A stretch of 7,952 nt of DNA, taken from Clostridiales bacterium (GTDB lineage Bacteria; Bacillota; Clostridia; Monoglobales; Firm-18). The notes beneath the pieces were generated by a model. It did no database searches and had not been told where the DNA came from. It worked only from the letters and a program-made list of their open reading frames with translations. The stretch is from assembly GCA_031255355.1 (NCBI GenBank), contig JAIRSR010000014.1, positions 1 to 7,952 of the forward strand, given 5' to 3'. Position numbers and translations under genes: made by a program. This document shows, in pieces, positions 1 through 4,352 of the stretch. The stretch's first letter is position 1; each line of letters begins with the position of its first letter.

Positions 1-68
1 TTAAAATCGAATGGGGATTGTACTCCATTGGACATAACATGAGGAAAATGGCGAAAGCTATGGGGTAA
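1..68 (+). CDS. 3' end of an IS1182-like transposase gene (partial)
   Basis: The frame starting at base 3 is open from the window edge to a TAA at 66-68 and ends in IEWGLYSIGHNMRKMAKAMG. The pattern (I/T)EWGL-x-(S/C)-(I/L)-x-HN-(h)-x-K-(M/I)-A resembles the extreme C-terminus of DDE transposases of the IS1182 group, where a similar EWGLL-x-IAHN segment closes the RNase H-like domain. The other two plus-strand frames hit stops early. Only about 21 codons are visible, so it cannot be told whether the transposase upstream is intact. The gene is followed after about 45 bp by a strong hairpin terminator. Family assignment is by recognition of this short tail only; an unrelated protein end is possible. 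Confidence 0.55.
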   Translation, partial: KIEWGLYSIGHNMRKMAKAMG

Positions 69-113
69 TGCCTCTTGCTTTTTTTCATCAGTATCAGCAA
101 AAATTACTTTTAT

Positions 114-157
114 GCAAAAAAACTTGTCCATCTTTTCAGATGAACGAGTTTTTTTGC
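114..157. terminator. Bidirectional intrinsic terminator between the transposase end and the URO-D-like gene
   Basis: An inverted repeat of 19 bases per arm (114-132 and 139-157) encloses a 6-base loop, TTTTCA. The arms read GCAAAAAAACTTGTCCATC and GATGAACGAGTTTTTTTGC; the two T/C differences can form G-U pairs in RNA. Runs of seven A and seven T make it a terminator on either strand. It would stop plus-strand transcription from the transposase end at 68 and minus-strand transcription from the URO-D-like gene ending at 239. Confidence 0.85.
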
Positions 158-238
158 TTTTCTTAGGGCCGTTTTGTTATAGCTCGTTTGTTGTGTTTTA
201 GCGTGGTTTGTAATCTCCGGCGGTTTGTCCGCAAGCGT

Positions 239-1312
239 CTAATAGGTACCGAGCGATAGTCCCTTTTCGATAAAGTACTTCAAAGTGCCATATTCCACCG
301 TTTTCGGTATGGAGTGATCGCTGTGCAGGACGTAGCCGAAGCCCTCTTTTACTATGGGGATTTTCGCCTCTAACTCCTTGTCAATGGTCGCCTTATCGTT
401 GGAATACAACGCTCTCACGTCTATGCCGCCCATGAACGCGATTCGGTCGCCGAAACTCTTGTGCAACTCTACCAAATCCATGCCCGCCTTGGTTTCGATT
501 GCTTGCAGGCAGTCGATACCCGCCTCGATCATGTACGGCAGAAGCGGTTTGACAAAGCCGCATCTGTGCATAATCACAGGCAGTTTGCGCGACTTGGCAA
601 AGCCGATGGTTTTGATATGCGACGGCATAATCAGTTCCTTATACATCGCCGGCGACATGAACGGCTTTTCCTTAAAGCCCATGTCCTCATAATACCATAT
701 GCCGTCAGGTTCCCCCTCTTTGCTGAACAGGATTTCTTGCAAAGCGATAGTCAAATCGGCGTAGGTCCGCGCCATATCCGTAACCCACTCCGGCTCCAAC
801 GCCATGCCTACCAGCATATTTTCATGCCCGCACAGCGGGTGCATACATTCAAAGACGTTTACGCCGCCCCACACGAAAAAGCGGTTGGCGGCGGCTGCCT
901 CCGCTTTCGCTTTGCGGTAGTCCTCGAAGTTGATGCGACGCTCGTCCACCTTGGTCAAAAGTTCCTTGTAACGCTGCCAGTCCTCCCCGCTCTTGACCGT
1001 GAAATCCACGTGTTCCGGCGTGGAGTCGTGCTGTTTGTGCCGTCGGAGGGACGCGCCGTTGCCGTCCAATATGATCATGGTGTCCTCCGTTTCGGAAATA
1101 ACCTTGTTTTGGAAGTCCAAATCGGCGACGAGGTTAAACGGCCCTACCTCGTGAATGTCCAAATCAAAATGGTCGCCGAAACTTTCCCCGCGCGGGATAT
1201 GCCCTTGATCGACGTAAGCGTTGTGCGTGTCGCCCCAAAAATGCTCGTACAGCCCGATCCTGTCAACGGGACGGCGGCGTAAAATGTTGCTGATTCTTTC
1301 TTTGCCTGTCAT
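239..1312 (-). CDS. Uroporphyrinogen decarboxylase (URO-D) superfamily protein, substrate unknown
   Basis: This 357-residue cytoplasmic protein starts with MTGKERISNILRRRPVDRIG, matching the opening of the URO-D/MtaA-type TIM-barrel superfamily (MT-x-(R/K)ER-V-x-A-L ... PDR-(V/I)-P). A central H249-R-C251-G motif, in a stretch reading LPVIMHRCGFVKPLLPYMIE, corresponds to the His-x-Cys zinc-ligand pair of corrinoid-dependent MtaA/MtbA methyltransferases. The segment FMGGID (293-298) and the ending VLHSDHSIP (328-336) are also typical of this group. The heme-enzyme signature RQAGRY of true HemE is absent, so heme synthesis is not supported. The third zinc ligand of MtaA-type enzymes, a cysteine near the end, appears replaced by H330 or H333. 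The ATG at 1310-1312 is preceded by AGGAG with a 7-base spacer, which fixes the start. The gene diverges from an araC-type regulator, its likely controller. No corrinoid protein or activator gene is adjacent, so a methyl-transfer role is inference. Confidence 0.85.
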   Translation of the reverse strand: MTGKERISNILRRRPVDRIGLYEHFWGDTHNAYVDQGHIPRGESFGDHFDLDIHEVGPFNLVADLDFQNKVISETEDTMIILDGNGASLRRHKQHDSTPEHVDFTVKSGEDWQRYKELLTKVDERRINFEDYRKAKAEAAAANRFFVWGGVNVFECMHPLCGHENMLVGMALEPEWVTDMARTYADLTIALQEILFSKEGEPDGIWYYEDMGFKEKPFMSPAMYKELIMPSHIKTIGFAKSRKLPVIMHRCGFVKPLLPYMIEAGIDCLQAIETKAGMDLVELHKSFGDRIAFMGGIDVRALYSNDKATIDKELEAKIPIVKEGFGYVLHSDHSIPKTVEYGTLKYFIEKGLSLGTY

Positions 1313-1354
1313 AAAATCACTCCTGAAAATATAGATTTTTTACTTTGCGGGGAA

Positions 1355-1381
1355 GTTCCGATCAACGCGCTTGCGCGGAAC
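1355..1381 (-). promoter_or_regulatory. Stem-loop in the 5' leader of the URO-D-like gene
   Basis: GTTCCG (1355-1360) and CGGAAC (1376-1381) are perfect inverted repeats. Inside them CGC (1366-1368) and GCG (1373-1375) continue the stem after a 5-base bulge, closing a GCTT loop. The same stretch contains the 12-bp palindrome CGCGCTTGCGCG (1366-1377). On the minus strand it falls in the roughly 115-base leader between the predicted start of transcription near 1428 and the ATG at 1312. It does not include the ribosome-binding site. Confidence 0.4.
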
Positions 1382-1412
1382 ATATGCCGCCGCGCCTTGT
1401 GTTTTCGGTGAT

Positions 1413-1476
1413 TGTTTATGTAAACAGTAGTATTATTATACCACAATAATACAGTGCGCGGTATAACAATAGTATT
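1413..1476. promoter_or_regulatory. Candidate operator region for the AraC-type regulator
   Basis: Three kinds of repeat lie between the divergent genes. AACAGTAGTATT (1423-1434) and AACAATAGTATT (1465-1476) are direct repeats of 12 bp with one mismatch, 42 bp apart start to start, close to four helical turns. GTATTATT/AATAATAC (1430-1437, 1445-1452) is a perfect inverted repeat around the URO-D-like -10. TGTTTATGTAAACA (1413-1426) is a 14-bp palindrome just downstream of the predicted URO-D-like start point. The left direct repeat abuts the URO-D-like promoter and the right one overlaps the araC -35. Binding by the adjacent AraC protein is inferred from position and spacing only. Confidence 0.45.
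1435..1443 (-). promoter_or_regulatory. Extended -10 promoter of the URO-D-like gene
   Basis: The minus strand reads TGGTATAAT at 1443-1435: a perfect TATAAT preceded by the TGn extension. No good -35 box lies 17 bases upstream (TACCGC), which is typical of extended -10 or activator-dependent promoters. Transcription would begin near 1428, giving a leader of about 115 bases. The -10 lies inside the inverted repeat GTATTATT/AATAATAC (1430-1437 and 1445-1452), where a regulator could compete with RNA polymerase. Confidence 0.65.
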
Positions 1477-1503
1477 GAAAATATAGAAATTCTATGATAA
1501 AAT
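1475..1503 (+). promoter_or_regulatory. Promoter of the araC-type gene
   Basis: TTGAAA (1475-1480) and TAAAAT (1498-1503) are separated by 17 bp, a good sigma-A-type pair with five of six consensus bases in the -10. Transcription would start near 1510, leaving a very short leader of about 13 bases that is little more than the G-rich ribosome-binding site. The -35 overlaps the right-hand direct repeat, so the regulator could repress its own synthesis. Confidence 0.55.
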
Positions 1504-1510
1504 CAGCATA

Positions 1511-1516
1511 GGGGGG
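1511..1516 (+). promoter_or_regulatory. Ribosome-binding site deciding the araC start
   Basis: The run GGGGGG lies directly before ATG 1517, which leaves no spacer, but 6 bases before ATG 1523. This favours the second ATG as the start, giving a 281-residue rather than a 283-residue protein. Confidence 0.6.
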
Positions 1517-1522
1517 ATGGTT

Positions 1523-2368
1523 ATGGATCGCGTTGAAACCGAAGCGTTTAATTTGACTGCGGTGAACTTCACGTATTTCAACGGTTACGACTACGGCAGG
1601 GACCTGCAAATGGCGCGGCGCACGGTATACGATTACGAGGCGGAATATTACCTCGAAAGTGACGGCGGTGTTGAAATCGACGGAAAATTCGTCGCGTTTG
1701 AGAGCGGGAGCATAAATTTCCGCCGTCCCGGGCAGGTGGTAAGGGGCGTTGCGCCGTACAAATGCTATTGCGTCTGTATTGACCTTTTGGGCGATCGGCG
1801 CAAGGTTCTGGGCAGTTATCACTTCGGCAAGCCGGAGTACGCGCAAAAGAACTATCAAAATAAGATACTCGACGGAATCCCCGGCAAACTTCCCGCCGAA
1901 AAAAGCGCGGGGGCGGGCGAGATTATGCGGAGGATCCGCGACAATTGCGCGGCGAACGACGTTTTGCTGTTGAAGTCCGATTTATACAGGCTGCTCCACG
2001 CGCTGTACAGTGCGGCTTCGGAGGATAAAATCGCGTGTGTGCGCTATCACGCGTCCGTGCAGCGGGCGGCAAGCCATATCAGAGAGAATTTTACCTCTGA
2101 CATAGACATTAACGCCCTTGCCCGACGCGCGGGACTGAGCGCCAATTATTTCTACAAAGTGTTCAAGGACGCGTTCGGCGTGACCCCGAACAGATACATC
2201 TTGATGTTACGGCTGGAAAAGGCAAAAAACCTACTGCGCGTCACCAATTTAAGCGTCGCGCAAATCGGGAGCGAATGCGGGTTTTTCGACAACGCGTACT
2301 TCAGTTACGTGTTCCGGCGCGAGGCGCATGTAACGCCAAAACAGTATCGGGCGCAAGAGCCTATCTAA
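1523..2368 (+). CDS. AraC-family transcriptional regulator
   Basis: This is a 281-residue DNA-binding regulator with the usual AraC layout. The N-terminal part (about 1-165) looks like a cupin-type sensor domain: it is beta-rich, with a YYLESDGGVEIDGKFVAFESGS region (about 42-63) and the PGQVV motif common before the binding pocket. The C-terminal part (about 178-278) carries two helix-turn-helix units: INALARRAGLSANYFYKVFKDAFGVTP, then LSVAQIGSECGFFDNAYFSYVFRREAHVTPKQYR, the latter matching the AraC signature closely. ATG 1523 is preferred over the in-frame ATG at 1517 because GGGGGG (1511-1516) touches the earlier ATG but sits 6 bases before the later one. The stop codon lies inside a 17-bp repeat shared with 2422-2438, so the last residues (QEPI) are encoded by the repeat. 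The gene diverges from the URO-D-like gene, its probable target; the effector is unknown. Confidence 0.92.
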   Translation: MDRVETEAFNLTAVNFTYFNGYDYGRDLQMARRTVYDYEAEYYLESDGGVEIDGKFVAFESGSINFRRPGQVVRGVAPYKCYCVCIDLLGDRRKVLGSYHFGKPEYAQKNYQNKILDGIPGKLPAEKSAGAGEIMRRIRDNCAANDVLLLKSDLYRLLHALYSAASEDKIACVRYHASVQRAASHIRENFTSDIDINALARRAGLSANYFYKVFKDAFGVTPNRYILMLRLEKAKNLLRVTNLSVAQIGSECGFFDNAYFSYVFRREAHVTPKQYRAQEPI

Positions 2369-2438
2369 AAACATCATAAAGGGTTTGCCTAAACTCCCCT
2401 GTAGGAAGTTCAGACAAACCCCAAGAGCCTGTCTAAAA
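2354..2438. repeat. 17-bp direct repeats flanking a hairpin
   Basis: CAAGAGCCTATCTAAAA (2354-2370) and CAAGAGCCTGTCTAAAA (2422-2438) differ at one base and start 68 bp apart. The first contains the araC stop codon; the second lies just downstream of rnjA. Between them are the two arms of the hairpin at 2381-2421, which themselves resemble the repeat (GGGTTTGCCTAAACT). The motif GAGCCTGTCTAAAA looks like the end of an insertion sequence or a dispersed repeat, but no transposase is present. Confidence 0.6.
2381..2421 (-). terminator. Intrinsic terminator of rnjA
   Basis: Arms 2381-2398 and 2404-2421 pair over 15 bases with three mismatches and a 5-base loop. On the minus strand the hairpin starts 29 bases after the rnjA stop and is followed by TTTATGATGTTTTT, an interrupted T tract. 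On the plus strand, after araC, no T tract follows, so it is better suited to terminate rnjA than araC, although a hairpin here may shield both convergent transcripts. Confidence 0.6.
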
Positions 2439-2449
2439 TCTCCGCGCTG

Positions 2450-4117
2450 TTATATTTCCATAATCACAGGCAATATCATTGGTTTTCTTTTGGTTTTGTC
2501 GTACAGAAAATCGCTGAGGTCGTTTTTCACATTCCCCTTTAGCGTGTTCCAATCCTTGATTTTTTTCCCTCTGGATTTTTCCAACGATTGCCGTGCGCAG
2601 ACCTTGATTTCCTCGATTAAATCCTCACTTTCGCGCATATACACAAAGCCGCGCGAGATCACGTCCGGGCCGGAAACAACGTCCTTGTTATCCGACGCGA
2701 TTGTGACGACGACCACGATAATGCCGTCCTCCGCAAGGTGCTTTCTGTCCCGCAGTACAATATTGCCTACGTCGCCCACGCCAAGCCCGTCCACCAATAC
2801 TTTCCCCGAGGGAACCACGCCGGTGATTTTCGCGCTCTCGTCGTTGACCTCCATTACCTGCCCAATCCCCATGAGGAAAATATTCCGCTTGTTCACGCCC
2901 ATTTTCCCCGCCAGCGCCGCGTGGCGCATGAGGTGCCTGTACTCCCCGTGCGCGGGGATAAAATACTTCGGCTTGACCAAGCCGAGGATCAGTTTCAGTT
3001 CCTCACCGCAGGCGTGGCCGGAAACATGGATTTCGGCAAGGGATTCATAAATCACCTCACAGCCGCGCTTAAACAGTTCGTTCACGACGCGGAACACGGA
3101 TTTTTCGTTGCCCGGTATGGGGGTCGCGGAAATAAGCACCGTATCCCCGGGGCCGACTTTGATTTTTTTATGGTCGGAAAATGCCATCCTCGTCAACGCG
3201 CTCAACGTTTCGCCTTGGCTGCCCGTCGTGATAATCACAAGTTTTTCGGGCGGGTACTTCGCTATTTCGTCAATATCTATGATAATGCCCTTGGGTACTT
3301 TCATGTAGCCTAACTCTATCGCGACGGAAATCACGTTAATCATGCTCCTGCCCGATACCGCGATTTTCCTGTCGTATTGGTGGGCGCAGTTGATGATTTG
3401 CTGTACCCTGTGTACGTTGGTCGCGAACGTCGCGACAATAATGCGCTTGTGCCTGTTTGCCGTGAAAATATCGTCGAACGCGCCGCCGACACTGCTCTCG
3501 CTCATGGTATACCCGGGACGCTCCGCGTTGGTGCTGTCCGACATCAAAACCAAAACGCCCTGTTTGCCCAACTCGCCGATTCGCGCAAGGTCAATCATAC
3601 TGCCGTCTATGGGCGTGGGGTCGATTTTGAAGTCGCCCGTGTGCAAGACCACGCCGACCGGAGTGGTAATGGCGAGGAACGATACGTCCGGGATGCTGTG
3701 GTTACTGCGGATAAACTCCACCTTAAATTCACCCAGACGAATGGTATCCCCATGCGACACCGGCTTTAACTTCGTTTTCGCCGCGAGTCCGTGTTCCTTG
3801 AGTTTGTTCGTGACCAATCCCAAGGTAAAGCGCGTGCCGTAGACGGGGCAATCAATCTCCCGAAGCACGTAGGGAAGCGCACCGATATGATCCTCATGCC
3901 CGTGCGTCAGCACAATCCCGCGGATTTTCGCCTTGTTTTTCACAAGGTACGTTGTATCGGGGATTACGAGGTCTACGCCCAGCATCTCATCATCAGGGAA
4001 CGCCAGCCCGCAATCGAGTACAAGGAGGTCGTTCCCGTACTCAAAAACCGTTAGGTTTTTGCCGATTTCATCCATGCCCCCCAGCGGGATAATCTTCAAT
4101 TTTTGTTTTTTTAACAC
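2450..4117 (-). CDS. rnjA: Ribonuclease J
   Basis: RNase J is a cytoplasmic metallo-beta-lactamase/beta-CASP nuclease with 5'-3' exonuclease and endonuclease activity; in Gram-positive bacteria it drives mRNA turnover and rRNA maturation. The 555-residue length is normal for the family. The zinc site is intact: H72-G-H74-E-D76-H77, H140 in SNHSIPD, D162 in HTGDFKID, and H390 in PAHGEYRH. The beta-CASP domain shows SDSTNAERPG (193-202), ATFATNVHR (229-237), SGRSM (255-259), TTGSQGE (297-303) and HVSGHA (364-369). The C-terminal domain (about 450-555) is present. The start is GTG at 4115-4117, preceded by GGAGG with a 7-base spacer; an ATG overlapping that site runs into a stop after three codons. 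The gene has its own promoter and a leader of nearly 200 bases. The paralogue class (J1 or J2) cannot be decided here. Confidence 0.96.
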   Translation of the reverse strand: MLKKQKLKIIPLGGMDEIGKNLTVFEYGNDLLVLDCGLAFPDDEMLGVDLVIPDTTYLVKNKAKIRGIVLTHGHEDHIGALPYVLREIDCPVYGTRFTLGLVTNKLKEHGLAAKTKLKPVSHGDTIRLGEFKVEFIRSNHSIPDVSFLAITTPVGVVLHTGDFKIDPTPIDGSMIDLARIGELGKQGVLVLMSDSTNAERPGYTMSESSVGGAFDDIFTANRHKRIIVATFATNVHRVQQIINCAHQYDRKIAVSGRSMINVISVAIELGYMKVPKGIIIDIDEIAKYPPEKLVIITTGSQGETLSALTRMAFSDHKKIKVGPGDTVLISATPIPGNEKSVFRVVNELFKRGCEVIYESLAEIHVSGHACGEELKLILGLVKPKYFIPAHGEYRHLMRHAALAGKMGVNKRNIFLMGIGQVMEVNDESAKITGVVPSGKVLVDGLGVGDVGNIVLRDRKHLAEDGIIVVVVTIASDNKDVVSGPDVISRGFVYMRESEDLIEEIKVCARQSLEKSRGKKIKDWNTLKGNVKNDLSDFLYDKTKRKPMILPVIMEI

Positions 4118-4125
4118 TTCTAATC

Positions 4126-4130
4126 CTCCA
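4126..4130 (-). promoter_or_regulatory. Ribosome-binding site for the GTG start of rnjA
   Basis: The minus strand carries GGAGG, then ATTAGAA (7 bases), then GTG. This strong site supports the non-ATG start. The first base of this GGAGG is the G of an upstream ATG whose frame reads ATG GAG GAT TAG, so that ATG cannot start RNase J. Confidence 0.75.
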
Positions 4131-4174
4131 TGTTTATTTATTTAGGGTGCGCCCGGTCATTACGAACGAATCAT

Positions 4175-4231
4175 CGGACGCGCCATAGTTTACCGTTTGC
4201 CGTAAGTAGGCGGAACGCCGAAAAGCGTCCG
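4175..4231 (-). promoter_or_regulatory. GC-rich folded section of the rnjA leader
   Basis: CGGACGC (4175-4181) and GCGTCCG (4225-4231) are perfect 7-bp inverted repeats enclosing 43 bases, within which GGCG-GAA-CGCC (4209-4219) forms a small hairpin and TTAC/GTAA a weaker one. This GC-rich block stands out from the AT-rich leader around it and sits about 45 bases upstream of the ribosome-binding site. It suggests a folded leader; it matches no riboswitch class that I recognise. Confidence 0.35.
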
Positions 4232-4279
4232 CGTTTCTGTAAAACATATTTTGTGATTTTCCAAGTATATTTGATTATT

Positions 4280-4312
4280 TTTCAATCATATTTCAAGCAT
4301 ATTTCAAGCATA
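4280..4312 (-). repeat. Three tandem 11-bp repeats at the start of the rnjA leader
   Basis: Read on the minus strand, the units are TATGCTTGAAA (4312-4302), TATGCTTGAAA (4301-4291) and TATGATTGAAA (4290-4280). They begin at the predicted start of transcription (about 4313). Each contains ATG followed within nine codons by a stop (MLEICLKYD, MLEI, MIEK), and each contains TTGAAA, a -35-like hexamer. The 11-bp period is close to one helical turn. Confidence 0.7.
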
Positions 4313-4319
4313 TTTAATT

Positions 4320-4348
4320 AGTATACCATAATTGAAACAATAAATCAA
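4320..4348 (-). promoter_or_regulatory. Promoter of rnjA
   Basis: The minus strand reads TTGATT (4348-4343), a 17-bp spacer, then TATACT (4325-4320) preceded by TGG, an extended -10. The -35 abuts the stop codon of the upstream nucleotidyltransferase gene at 4349-4351. Transcription would start near 4313, giving a leader of about 195 bases. Confidence 0.7.
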
Positions 4349-4352
4349 TTAT
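4328..4352. promoter_or_regulatory. Inverted repeat overlapping the rnjA promoter
   Basis: ATAATTGA (4328-4335) and TCAATTAT (4345-4352) are perfect 8-bp inverted repeats with a 9-base spacer. They cover the -35 and most of the spacer of the rnjA promoter, as well as the stop codon of the upstream gene. The shape fits an operator for a dimeric repressor. As an RNA hairpin it would be weak and has no T tract, so a terminator role is unlikely. Confidence 0.45.

Noticed and set aside
219..233. GCGG-TTTGT-CCGC hairpin just downstream of the URO-D-like gene
   Set aside because: The 4-bp stem has no T tract on the minus strand, and the strong terminator at 114-157 explains transcription end better.
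461..1282. A 273-codon plus-strand open frame
   Set aside because: It lies wholly antisense to the URO-D-like gene, has no recognisable domain and no convincing ribosome-binding site; it is a by-product of GC-rich codon usage.
239..1312. Annotation of the URO-D-like gene as hemE
   Set aside because: The HemE signature RQAGRY and other active-site blocks are absent, no heme genes are nearby, and the HxCG motif points to the methyltransferase-like branch.
4280..4312. Tandem repeats as a CRISPR array
   Set aside because: The units are 11 bp and directly adjacent with no unique spacers, so they are a simple tandem repeat.
4328..4352. Inverted repeat as the terminator of the nucleotidyltransferase gene
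   Set aside because: The stem is AT-rich, overlaps the stop codon and lacks a following T tract; an operator-like role fits better.
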